From NCBI GenBank assembly GCA_035771175.1, contig CM069598.1, forward strand, positions 1,746,931 to 1,810,930: a stretch of 64,000 nucleotides of DNA, written 5' to 3'. The notes under the pieces were generated by a model, which saw only the letters and a list, made by a program, of their open reading frames with translations, searched no databases and was not told the DNA's origin. Of this stretch, positions 13,101 to 23,300 are shown one piece after another. A program made the translations under genes and the position numbers. The stretch's first letter is position 1. Every line of letters begins with the position of its first letter. Source of the stretch: Paratinospora sagittata (Eukaryota > Streptophyta > Magnoliopsida > Ranunculales > Menispermaceae).

Positions 13101-13755
13101 TCTTCTTAATTGTCTGGAGGGTTGTTTTCCTTTAGGTGACAACGATAGAATTCTTTGGCCTTGGGATTCCTCGGGTTCTTTTTCTACAAATCTTTCTTTG
13201 ATGTTATTTTTAATGTACCCTTTTGCTGCCTTCTTCCCCTATCATAACCTAATATGGAATGCACAAGTACCATCAAAGGTTAAGTTCTTGGGATGGGTAG
13301 CTGCCCATGAGAAAAACAATACGGGTGATATGTTGCAAAAAAAATTCTCAAATATGTGTTTATCCCCTTCATGGTGTTGTCTGTGTCGACAAGATGTGGA
13401 ATCCGTTGGACACTTATGTTGGAGTTGTCCCTTTTCCAGGGAGGTTTGGAGTAGGTGGTGCGCTCATTTCCCGGTCATGACGGTGTGGGTGATTTGGGCC
13501 ACGCCATAAATATTTTTTCCTTTATGGAAAATATTCCTTCCTTATGGAGAGACCATTGGAAGGTTGTGTGCTTTGCGGTGTTATGGTCCTTATGGAAAGA
13601 AAGGAATAGAGGGTGTTCGATGGTGTGTTGTTTCCGTCGGATAAGGTTTGGGAGCAATCTCATCTCCTTGCTTCCTTTTGGGTAGCAAATTGCAAGTTGT
13701 GTAATGGGTTTGCTCTAGTGATTGGCTTAGAGGTTGGGGCAATTTTGTGTAGTTT
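10159..13755 (+). pseudogene. LINE ORF2 (endonuclease, reverse transcriptase), broken
   Basis: The endonuclease starts with MKILSWNIRGCGSKDKRR (10159) and continues in shifted frames to about 10970. Two conserved positions look altered: GGAFNVVR where GGDFN is usual, and SNHWPI where SDHWP is usual. The reverse transcriptase (about 11106-12754) has APGPDG, a KLDFAKAYD block and FADDTLIF, but after RQGDHLYP roughly 75 bases are missing with a frame change just before the FADD segment. The C-terminal part (about 13051-13755) shows the VPSKVKFLGWVAAH and CLCRQDVESVGHLCWSC zinc-binding region. Stops and frameshifts throughout exclude function. Confidence 0.85.
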
Positions 13756-13877
13756 GTTTTGTGTTGTGGTTCAAGTTAGGGACCACCTTTTGTATAGCCT
13801 ATTTACATACAGATTCATACATATATAACATCTTATAGTTTCTTTTAAAATATATATATATAGGTGGGGCTCTAGAT

Positions 13878-13905
13878 CGCTACCTGGGCTGGAGCCCGGG
13901 TAGCG
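13878..13905. repeat. Short inverted repeat near hAT 3' end
   Basis: CGCTACCTGGGCT, a 2-base loop, then AGCCCGGGTAGCG: 13-base arms with one mismatch. The same GCTACCTGGGCT core occurs at about 7294 on the other side of the LINE. Subterminal repeats of this kind are transposase-binding candidates in hAT elements. Confidence 0.7.
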
Positions 13906-13934
13906 GTTAACATAGCTCTGCCCCTGGTTACATA

Positions 13935-14974
13935 TTTATCAACTAATTTTTAAGTTTTTAAATTTGAATAGTCGTGTGCATTGTTGCAACTGGCAACTGT
14001 CTGGAATGATGATTTCAACTTGGAAGATGGCTTCATAATTCTATTTGGTTGAATATTGTTTTTTTTTAAAAGAAACTAAGCGTGCTCTAAGATGTGTTTT
14101 ACATTTGGTAATTATTATTATTTTTTATTTAAAAACAGGTGGAGAAAAAGATGTGTTTTTAAGATATGCTATGTTCGGTTCCTCTCCCAAAGACCCTTGC
14201 GGAGGAAAACTTTCTTTATAGCCTTAATCCTTTTTAGAGGGACCAACTCACTCCAATAGTTGATATTCATTTCCTGATTCCTGCTAACTGATTTTCCTGC
14301 AGTTTTAGTCCTTTTTAGAGGGAGCAACTCACTCCACTAGTTACTATTCATTTCCTACTCACTGTCTCCCTCATTTTATTTTACCACAGTTTTGGCTGTT
14401 TGGTTATGAATAACCTTTAGGCCATTGAGAGTTATCTTTGTAATTTGAGAAAGCTCTGAAACTTTTGGGAATTGTTTGCCCAAGCATGGATTGTAATTCT
14501 TTGCTTTTCACTTTTCATGTTGGAGAATTGCAAGGATTAAGGTACCAATATATCAAACTGGAACAATGACTTTCTTTTATGGAACCTTTGCTTGCTTACT
14601 GTGAAAGTGACATTCTGGATGTTTTCCTCTGCTAGAGAGGTCTTTACAACACAGGAAGTATATCTATTGTGGTTTAATGGTGTGATTTTCTATATTGGAT
14701 AACTTCAATGAATCTACAGTCAAATCTCAATATTGTGGTTTAATGGTGTGATTGACTAGTTTGGTATCTCAAGAGTGATCTCTCTTGGGAGTGTTGACAA
14801 TGTTGCCCTACATTTCTAGCATTCCAGAATGGGTGAACATATATTTTGAATGAGGATGAAGTGACCTCTATTTATATTATATTCTAATTGAATAATGCTG
14901 TTACTTATTCCCCTGACAACTTGTGAACTCCTCTTAAAATATTATAAATCTTACACTCTTATTGTTACATGCAG
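13935..14974. other. Intron spacer before COX5C, small duplications
   Basis: No gene. Two short local repeats: a segment with CCTTTTTAGAGGGA and CAACTCACTCCA occurs at about 14228 and again at about 14309, and ATTGTGGTTTAATGGTGTGA occurs near 14668 and 14733. The end is an ordinary plant acceptor (TTATTGTTACATGCAG). Confidence 0.6.
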
Positions 14975-14998
14975 ATTTGCATTCAACTCGTATAGCAA

Positions 14999-15190
14999 AT
15001 GGCTGCGCACAAGATTGCTCATGCCACCTTGAAAGGACCTAGTGTGATCAAGGAGATCTGCATAGGGCTCACGCTTGGATTAGTGGCTGGCGGCTTTTGG
15101 AAGATGCATCACTGGAATGAGCAGAGAAAGGTGAGGGCCTTTTACGACATGCTGGAGAAGGGTGAAATCAATGTTGTTGCTGAGGAGTAG
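14999..15190 (+). CDS. COX5C: Cytochrome c oxidase subunit 5C
   Basis: A 63-residue protein in a single coding exon, starting MAAHKIAHATLKGPSVIKEI and ending EKGEINVVAEE, the full length usual for plant COX5C (63-64 residues). It is a small, plant-type, nucleus-encoded subunit of mitochondrial complex IV in the inner membrane; it has no separate cleavable presequence. The middle (about residues 17-36, IKEICIGLTLGLVAGGFWKM) is the single membrane segment, followed by the conserved HHWNEQRKVRAFYDMLEKGE tail on a charged surface. The start is fixed by family length and by the acceptor site at 14974, which leaves 24 bases of leader before the ATG. The frame is intact. Plant COX5C genes are typically driven by a promoter upstream of a leader intron; the candidate first exon here is about 11 kb away, beyond several transposons. 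Confidence 0.96.
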   Translation: MAAHKIAHATLKGPSVIKEICIGLTLGLVAGGFWKMHHWNEQRKVRAFYDMLEKGEINVVAEE

Positions 15191-16860
15191 CAGTTTCATT
15201 TCTATCCATCGTTTTTCCATGGTTACGTCTTAAACGACATTTTTTAAGGTCTTCTGATTGTTTCTGAAAGTAAAGATGTGAATGACTTGAGGTATCTAGT
15301 TTGCGTAATTAGATGAGTAAATTTTGTAATTGAAACTCAAAAAACAGCATTTTCTATTTATTTTTTGTTTTGTTTTGTTTATGCTGTGTGTTGAATTTAA
15401 GCTTTTGAATGTTTCTCTGCTAGTAGATTTTGTCATTTGATGGGCATTTTTAAAAGTGTCTCTGGGCTTATTACTGGGTGATTGGCAAGCTTCAGTATTT
15501 ATTCAGGGGCTATTGTCTTAATAGGATTAGTGTGTTTCAATGTAGCAGGTAAGGTTACTCTTGAATGGTTTCTGGAAACTAAAAGCCAGGGTTAATACTG
15601 ATTTCATAATTATAATTTTATTTAATATTTTGCGCAAGCAAATACAAATTTTGTTTATAAGTACTTTTCTGGACAAGTTGGTCTTAGCCAATTTTATTTT
15701 CTTCACCAATTTGATTTTTATCTTTTGCTTTTAGATGTCGTTTTTTAAAATAGTCTTATTATTATATTTAAGTTTTTATTAATGATGCAAAAAAATATCA
15801 AAAAGAATTGTAGAAAATATCATTTGTAGGTTTTTTTTAGCAAGAGTATCACTTGAACTTAAAAGTAGAAGAGGTTTAAGTTGTAATAAAATAAGTGAAA
15901 ATATTTTATTTATTCTTATAAAGGTTATACCATACAAAAATTAAAATCATACCCATATATATATATATATATAAATAAAAATAAAATTGAACAATGCTTT
16001 ATTGATATCAATTAATTCGAAACAATCCAAGACATATAAATGTAATGTGCATTTTACATATCACTCCTGCATTTTCTTTCTTTTTTTAAGGATTTTATGC
16101 CTATAAATTAAATGCTGAAAAACCAGCAGCGTCAACAACAGCAAAGTAATTCACTCCTTTTCAAAATGTAGAAAAGAAAAATTGAAAACAGTCAAGGAAA
16201 AACTTCCATCCTTCTGCTTCTCTTTCTTCTTTACACTCTTCAGTTTCATCAAATCAATTAAAATCCATAACAATCCAAATCACTAACAATGAAAGAACAA
16301 CAACAATCTCTATGGAGCCCTATTGAAAGAAGATGTATTTTTCTCGTCCAAAAGATTTAAAAAATCCTGCTAGCCCAGCTCAACTTAATAATAGGTCAAA
16401 CTAGCCCAATCTAATATTTTTGTAAGAGACTTGTTAGGTTAGAACTGGGTTAGCCACAGAACTAATTTCGAAACAAAGACGTAACACTGCTCATGATGAT
16501 CCAGCTAGGTCGCATGCACATGTATTGCTGCCACCTCTATTAGGATATAGGTAAATTGAAAGTAGCCTTTATTTTTCACGTTATAAATATAAAGGCATAA
16601 ATTTATATCATCAAATTGATTTATCCATTTGTTTTGCGGATGGAGAAACACTATTGTAACTACATAGGTCCCAATGCATGTCTTACATAAATATAGAAAC
16701 ATTTTGGACATGCAAACTCCTGTGCAGGTAAATTTCATTGAATAATTGATGATCATTGTTAACTTATTAAAATTTTGTTGCATATCATCACTGACACTAG
16801 TACACGATTGTTCAGGTAATATAGACACCTTACTCGGATGAATTAATCAATGAATTACCT
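15191..16860. other. COX5C 3' region and AT-rich spacer
   Basis: The first few hundred bases are presumably the COX5C 3' UTR; AT-rich signals of the AATAAA/AATTGAAA type are common but I cannot fix the polyadenylation site. Beyond about 15500 the DNA is AT-rich with an (AT)n run near 15956-15971. The minus-strand frame at 16505-16828 has no family features and is not called. Confidence 0.55.
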
Positions 16861-17900
16861 GAGTACTGTCATCGTAGAAAACACATATGGCAAACTGTAT
16901 CACCCTTGATTTGTTTTTCCATAGTCGAGCTACACATGCCCGATCGAGTGTTGCGATAGTTTGGCATGAGACAAACAATCCCTGAGCCATGCAACACAAA
17001 ACACGATCTTCGTGATTACGACATGAGAAGACGGATTGATAGTGATTAGCTGGTGGTCTATAAGGATTATGTTGCTCAATGGGAGGAACGAAAAGAAAAC
17101 TTGGCTGAGGGTGAAGCCAATCAGGGTCATGCATTGTCAATCCTCGATTATTTTGACCCATACATGATATGGTATCGGTCGATAACGCAAAAGTATATTA
17201 CCATATGTGGAGCGACTATCAACTACTTTATGAGAACACCTATTTTGCTTATTATATTCTTAAAGTTATTTTTTATTTCTTTTAATGTAACTTATGTGAT
17301 TTTTATTTTTTTTGTTCAGGCTTCCAACTTAGCTCAGGTTCACTTGCGCAGGTTAATGACGTATCTGTTCTTAATGAGATTGACCAGATTGCAATGACTA
17401 CGTTGGAAACGACGCACTTGGAGCATATGGTGAGGGTGGGAACTACAAAAGGACCATCGTCCACATTTCACCAGGGTCCCATTACCCCTATCACTCGATT
17501 TGATTCATTTTCAGATGTTCACGCGTAAACCTCACATCAAGATCGTTTCGTGTTGTTCAACACAAGTACACCTGTTGGGGTTGACCTGTCAAATATGGGA
17601 TTCCAGGAGGACCTTATGCCAGTTGAAAAGGGACTGCTAGAGGCGATTACGAAGACACATGATGAGCCAGACGAGGGCGGTGCCCATAGAGAAAATTGTA
17701 TAGGAAGAGGTAGGCGAGGGCGGGGGCAAGGACTTGCACCTATGCGAGAGGCGATTACGGAGACACATGATGAGCCATCCGATCATGATCGCGGTCCAGA
17801 TGATGTTCATCCTCTTGTCCAACCCCCATTGCAACAATACACTAGAGCTCATTTATGCTGCATTAAGCGACGTAAATGGCCAATATGTGGCACCGATTGA
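16861..17900 (+). pseudogene. Plant mobile domain (MAIN-like) pseudogene, C-terminal part
   Basis: A frame from 16861 reads VSPLICFSIVELHMPDRVLR, stop, FGMRQTIPEP..., DYDMRRRID, a further stop, then VVYKDYVAQWEERKENLAEG and YMIWYRSITQKYIT. This order (IVEWHMPDRVLRQFG, then W-rich segment, then YMxWYRxITxxYI) is the C-terminal half of the plant mobile domain found in MAIN-like proteins and in some transposons. Stops at 16956-16958 and 17046-17048 look like CAA to TAG and TGG to TAG type changes. After a spliced-looking AG near 17320 the tail carries a low-complexity region with the unit EAIT(K/E)THDEP twice. No N-terminal part is present, so it is a decayed fragment. Confidence 0.7.
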
Positions 17901-18100
17901 CGACACATTTTTTATATTTTGGTATAGGTTCTTTTATGATGTAATTTGATATGCACAAAAATATGTTATGAATCATTTTGATGTATGATTTACTGTATGT
18001 TTTAGAACATTTTGATGTTATACACTTTTTCTTATTTTTGTGTGCTTCGCATTCCTTTATTAATACAAACATATTGATTATTAACATTTTGAGAATGTTT

Positions 18101-19858
18101 TCTAAGTCGATTTAGTTCATTTTAACTAAAACTTTTTGGTGGGAAGTCAAAAATTAGTCGGGGTATAAGAGTGGGGTTTCACCAGTTCCAAGGGTCCCTA
18201 GGAGGATATTGGGACTCGCTCCAAGTGTTGGTCGGGAAAAAAACCAGGTGGATTGGCCTGGTTGCATCTAACGTGTTTTCTAAGTCTATTTAATTCATTT
18301 TAACTAAAACTTTCGGTTGGGGGGTCAAAAATTCGCCGGGGCATGGGAGCGGGGTTCCACCAGTTCTGGGGGTCCCTAGGAGGATATTAAGACTTGCTCC
18401 AAGTGTTGTTCGGGGAAATAACCCGGTGGATTGATCCTGGTTGCATCAAACACATTTTCTAAGTCGATTTAGTTCATTTTATTTGAAACTTCCGGTTGGG
18501 GGGATCAAAAATTCGTTAGGGCATGAGAGCGGGGTTCCATCAGTTCCGGGGGTCCCTAGGAGGATATTGGGACTTACTCCAAGTGATCGTCAGGAAAAAA
18601 CCCGGTGGGTTGGCTCTGGTTGCATCGAATGTGTTTTCTAAGTCTATTTAGTTCATTTTAACTAAAACTTCCGGTTATAGGGTAAAAAATTCACCGGGTC
18701 ATGGGAGCGGGATTCCATCGGTTTCAGGGGTCCCTGGGAGGATATTAGGACTTGCTCCAAGTGTTGTTTGGGAAAAAAACCCTGTGGATTGACCTCGGTT
18801 GCATCAAACATATTTTTTAAGTCGATTTAGTTCATTTTAACTGAAACTTCTGGTTGGGGGGTCAAAAATTAGCTAGGGCATGGGAGCAGGGTTCCATCAA
18901 TTTCGGGGTCCCTAGGAGGATATTGAGACTTACTCCAAGTGGTCGTCGGGAAAAAACCCGGGTGGATGGGCTTTGGTTGCATCGAACGTGTTTTTTAAGT
19001 CTATTTAGTTCATTTTAACTAAAACTTTCGATTAGAGGGTCAAAAATTCGTCGGGGCATGAGAGCGGGATTCCAATGGTTCCGGGGGTCCCTGGGAGGAT
19101 ATTAGGACTTGCTCCAAGTGTTGTTTGGGAAAAAAAACCCGGTGGATTGACCTCGATTGCATCAAACATATTTTCTAAGTCGATTTAGTTCATTTTAAGT
19201 AAAACTTCCGATTGGGGGGTCAAAAAATCACCGAGGCCTAAGAGCGGGGTTCTATCGGTTCCGGTGGTCTCTGGGAGGATATTGAGACTTGCTCTAAGTG
19301 GTCGTCGGGAAAAAAAATCCAGTGGATTGGCCCGGTTGCTTTGAACTTGTTATCTAAGTCTATTTAGTTAATTTTAACTAAAACTTTCGATTAGGGGGTA
19401 GAAAATTCATGGGGCCATGGGAGTGGGGTTTCATCAGTTCCGGGGGTCCCTGAGAGGATATTGGGACTCGCTCCAAGTGTTGGTTGAGAAAAAAAACTCG
19501 GCTTCGATTGCATCAAACACATTTTCTAAGTCTATTTAGTTTATTTTAACTAAAACTTTCGGTTGGGGTGACTAAAAATTAGCCGGGGCATAGGAGCGGA
19601 GTTTTACTAGTTCTGGGGGTCTTTGGAGGATATTGAGACTCGCTCCAAGTGTTGGTCGAGAAAAAAACTGATGGATTGGCCTCGGTTACATCAAACGCAT
19701 TTTCTAAGTCTATTTAGTTTATTTTAACTAAAACTTTAGTTGGGGGGTAAAAAATGTACCGGGACATGGGAGCGGGGTTCCACAAGTTCCGTGAGTCCCT
19801 GGGAGATTATTGAGACTTGCTCCAAGTGTTGGTCAGAAAAAAAAACTTGGTGGTATAA
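18101..19858. repeat. Ten-copy satellite, monomer about 179 bp
   Basis: Monomers start (TCTAAGTC or TTTAAGTC) near 18101, 18279, 18458, 18637, 18816, 18994, 19174, 19353, 19525 and 19703; the last is partial. Each holds TTTAGTTCATTTTAACT, AAACTTTCGGTTGGGGGG, GAGCGGGGTTCCA, GGGTCCCTGGGAGGATATT and TTGCTCCAAGTG. It is GC-richer than its surroundings and non-coding. Copies 1, 3, 5 and 7 read TCGATTTAG while 2, 4, 6, 8, 9 and 10 read TCTATTTAG, and the downstream AAGTG(G/A)TCG versus AAGTGTTGTT variants alternate with them, indicating dimer units of about 358 bp in the centre of the array. Confidence 0.95.
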
Positions 19859-20351
19859 GAATTTTTTATTATTTTTTTTAAAGTTTTTTTCAACTGAAGG
19901 CATCTTGAATTCAAAAAAAGTTGTATGCAGTTCAAAAAAATTTATGCTGAAGGTGTCTTTGCTTTGACGCGGGCAAAAAAAAAAAAAAAAAACCGCCAAG
20001 TCAGTTCATGTAGCCTATTTACTGTTGAAAGTTAAGTATTGGTGTCATTACTTTTTAAAATTTGATATTCTTGACATAATTTTAATTAATGAGGTTAATC
20101 ATCTCAAAAACCCGAGTGGCTAATCCAAATCTATCGTTCCTTCAAAAAAAACAAAAAAACAAAAAAACCCAAATCCATCGTTCTGAGTCTTCAGACCATC
20201 CCAAAAGTCGTGCGCCGGTCACAAACTCGAGTCAGATCAGTGTTTTCTTGCAACGGAAGAAAGAGGAGCATTAACTAGCCCGAACAAATACTCCCGTAGC
20301 AGAATTATCAGAGAGCAACTACCTCCATCGTTTACGTTAACAGAGTGCGAG
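19859..20351 (+). promoter_or_regulatory. PA200: PA200 upstream region and 5' leader
   Basis: This 490-bp interval between the satellite and the PA200 start codon must hold the promoter unless it lies inside the satellite. It contains poly-A/T tracts (19978-19991; about 20146-20166) and, from about 20170, more balanced sequence (CGTGCGCCGGTCACAAACTCGAG) that reads like a 5' UTR. No TATA box or proteasome-box motif stands out. Position-based inference only. Confidence 0.45.
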
Positions 20352-23300
20352 ATGCATCTGTATAATGCTTGGCTTCCTCCACTAGTAGCAGAAGAAACGA
20401 AGAGAGAAAAGGAATCGTTCGCTTTCGTCTTAAAGGCGGTAAAGGATTCATGGAGATCGGATGATCCAGAATCTGTTTATGCCACTCTCAAATGGATCTC
20501 AGTTATTGACCTGTAAGTCTAATTCACACTTTATCTGTTAATTATGTTTTCAATCGAGAAATCATCTTGAATTACGTGCTTATTATTATTATTTTTTTCC
20601 CTGGTTCAAGCTTGTTTTTGGCATTTGATCCATGGTTCTTTCGTTTCGGTTCACCACTTCTTCTTTTTTTCCTCATTTTTTTTTCAAAGTCTCTTTAGAG
20701 TGCCTGGAACGGTGGTTGAAAGTCGACTGTAAAATTGCAGGTGATCTTGATGCAGAAAATATTGAGAGTTTAGCTAAGACAGTGATACTAAACGAATTGT
20801 TCGGATTTGTTGCCTGTAGCTTCAACTGTTATTTAGATGATGAATGGATAAATTTCTAGAAAAGTGAGAATTTCCTCATGGTTCTCAAATGGTGTTGGGA
20901 AAAAAAAAGGTTTAATCTTCTAGATCTGAAACAAATTAGTCATATCAACCAAGCACAGTTCAGTGGAACCATATGAATATGGAATAGTTGTGGAGTGATC
21001 TTTGGTCACATTGAGCTATCATCAAAGATTCATCCTAAATTGGTGTCTTATTACACTAGTTACACTAGTTGTGTAGGATAGTTTCTTGCGTGGTTGATAG
21101 ATTTAGTTGGCAAATTAAGCCATTTCTTCTATAGAAGGATCCCCGTATTTGTATTTCTTCACTGCTGAAGCACCTGGAGTGAGGCAGTTAGTTTATTAAC
21201 TGAGTTTGGAGTGAATGTGATGGTTTAGATGCCAAAGTAGAATTACTTGAATAAGAGGAGATACATGATATATTGTATTGCACGATTCCAAAGACAGTTT
21301 TGATGATGTAAATCTTGAAGCTAGTTTATTGGCCTCGTTTGGGAGCGCGGTATAAATTGCATTGCGTCAAAAATTTTGCTAAATGCAACTTTTTCACCGT
21401 TTGGCTACTTGGCGTTTGCGGTTGAAACACAGTAGAATCGTGTTTTGGAGAAGCTGCACCCTAGGTGCTTTTGCGTTTCGCATATTGCGTTGGAATGTAA
21501 ATTCCCACTTTGACCTAATCCTTCTTTCAAAATTCCATGATTGACCTTACTGCAATGATTATTTGCTATTGTTTATGACATCAGCAAATGCAGAATAATG
21601 TTTTTAAGAGCAAGTGAATTATTGTGGTTCGTATAAATTATATTATAATATGATATATGATATATTTATAAGTTAATCTTATGTATTATTATAAAATATT
21701 TATATCATAGTACATATAATATAATTTAACAAAATTAATATTGATTATATATAAGTAAAAAGGGTAAAATTGTCATTTTAAGCAAAAAATCACTTATGAA
21801 ATATTTTGAGTGTGTTTGGTACAACTTTTTGCAAAAGTGTCTTTTTAAAAAAACACCTATCCTAGAAGTCCTTCTCAGAAAAGCACTTTTGGAAAAACTC
21901 TCCCAAATGGGGCCATTGTCTAATGTTTGTAACTCTCTTTTTACCTAATTGAAAAATACGAGCTACTGTGGTATGTAGAAGGGGACGATTTATTCTTTAT
22001 CTTTTCTTGTATTCATCCATGACCATGAACTCCATTTCTGATGTGTCTAATATATTCGAGTCCTTTTTATTACGTGACGAGAATTTTATTATGGATGAAA
22101 AGGAAGCAAGTAAAATCACTAATAAACGAAAGACTTGAAGATAAAGCAAATAATTTGTTGGTTTATATCTTTTTATACCCATGTCAATGTCCAAAGCTTC
22201 GTCTTGTAATTTTGTAACACAAAAACTTTCTTTTGGATCTAATCTATGCATACAAAATTGTCTTTTGTACATAAGAAGATTATTTAATGGGGCTCTCCTT
22301 GTCATTTTATGTTCTTCCATTTTTATTTTTCCAAATCTAGATTCTATAAGATGAGGATCATAATTGCAAACTATGGCTCTCATAAAGCTAAAGATTGCAC
22401 GGTAGCAAGCATAATTATATCAGTCCAAAAGGTTTATTACCACACTGCTCATGCCATCTAGTAGAGCTTCCTCTCTTTTCTATTGATAGATGTGTTGCAT
22501 AATTAAATGAAAAGATAAAATGTTATTTGCTTTTTAACTATTAAATGTTTGTTTCATTGACTTGTACGTATCAAGGATGAAAATACAAGGATTAGCTCCA
22601 TAAAATATGGTTTTGGTGTAATTATGTCTCAAGATAAATCCCAATAACCAGAAATAAGCATCGGTCTTTGAAGCTAATGTACAAAGTGCAAAAAAAATTG
22701 ACATAACTCACCATTTTTTTGTCAAATTTTGTTGATGTCCAACTTGGTAAAATAAGCAGTGCATGTAATTTTGAAAATGCTAAAATTCAAAGAGAAATTA
22801 ACAAAATTAAATACTAGTATGTAAAATTTGGCTCTTTAAAAGTGCTAAAATAAGAAAATGCAAAAACTTGATGAAATTTGACAAAGAAACCACTATTTTT
22901 TATTTCATCAACAAAAAACAAAAGGTCACTAATAGTCATGCATCATTTTTATTTGATCAACCAATATAATTTAAAAACAAATAGTCTAGAAAGCTAGAAA
23001 ATTATGCAGTTTTATGGATTATGCCAACTATGGAAGAAAAACGAAGGAAAGAAGAAAAAAAAACCACAAAAAAAGAAAGAAATTTAAAAGAAGAAAAAAA
23101 AAACTTGATGTTTGTTTGTATTAAAAGTGTCTTTTTATATTTGTTGTTGGCATATATTACAATAAATTTATATATTTTAGCATCTATGCAATTTTTCAAA
23201 AAAGAATCTCTATTAGGAATTTTTTTTATAAAAATTCCCTGTGGAAAATTAAACTACCCGAATTAATTCTTATTGTTAAGTGATTAAAGTTTAGGGTGAA

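Larger units (their letters stand above)
7375..13849 (+). mobile_element. Near full-length plant L1-type LINE, inactive
   Basis: This element has an ORF1 with a DUF4283-like domain, then ORF2 with endonuclease, reverse transcriptase and C-terminal zinc-binding (zf-RVT) regions, and a 3' end TTTCTTTTAAAA. It is flanked by ATATATAGATGGGGCT (about 7359-7374) and ATATATAGGTGGGGCT (about 13856-13871), a target duplication of about 16 bp with one mismatch, although the surrounding AT repeat blurs the exact edges. It lies inside the hAT element. Both reading frames are broken, so it is dead. Its 3' coding part is close to the LINEs in PA200 introns 13 and 27. Confidence 0.88.
6508..13926. mobile_element. 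Non-autonomous hAT element, split by a LINE
   Basis: The left end starts CAGGGGCGTAGCC at 6508. The right end reads GCTCTGCCCCTG at 13926; its reverse complement starts CAGGGGCAGAGC, so the termini are inverted (11 of the first 14 bases). The flanks CTTACATA (6500-6507) and GTTACATA (13927-13934) are an 8-bp target duplication with one mismatch, the length expected for hAT. Without the nested LINE (about 7375-13849) the element is about 0.95 kb with no transposase, hence non-autonomous. It carries (GA)n near 7270 and GCTACCTGGGCT motifs on both sides of the LINE. Confidence 0.8.
3665..14974 (+). other. Inferred 11.3 kb COX5C leader intron
   Basis: If the donor at 3665 is used, it pairs with the acceptor TTACATGCAG ending at 14974 and gives one long 5' UTR intron. 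The interval has no host coding sequence. It holds, in order: T-rich intron start, a CT-rich microsatellite with a small duplication (about 4209-4272), AT-rich spacer, a four-copy tandem repeat (5341-6462), a hAT element split by a LINE (6508-13926) and about 1 kb of spacer. Existence as one intron is inference; the acceptor is directly seen. Confidence 0.4.

Noticed and set aside
13850..13926. Hairpin near the hAT end as a possible small RNA or terminator
   Set aside because: Explained as subterminal repeat of the hAT element; no sign of a miRNA-like longer arm.
16505..16828. 107-codon minus-strand frame
   Set aside because: No family features; AT-rich spacer.
16847..17161. 104-codon minus-strand frame
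   Set aside because: Lies antisense to the plant-mobile-domain pseudogene, whose + strand reading has clear family blocks.
18441..18641. Reading frames inside the 179-bp satellite
   Set aside because: Frame does not persist through the monomers; tandem non-coding repeat explains it.
21997..22383. 128-codon minus-strand frame in PA200 intron 1
   Set aside because: Looked at as a possible nested gene; no recognisable domain and composition like the surrounding intron.
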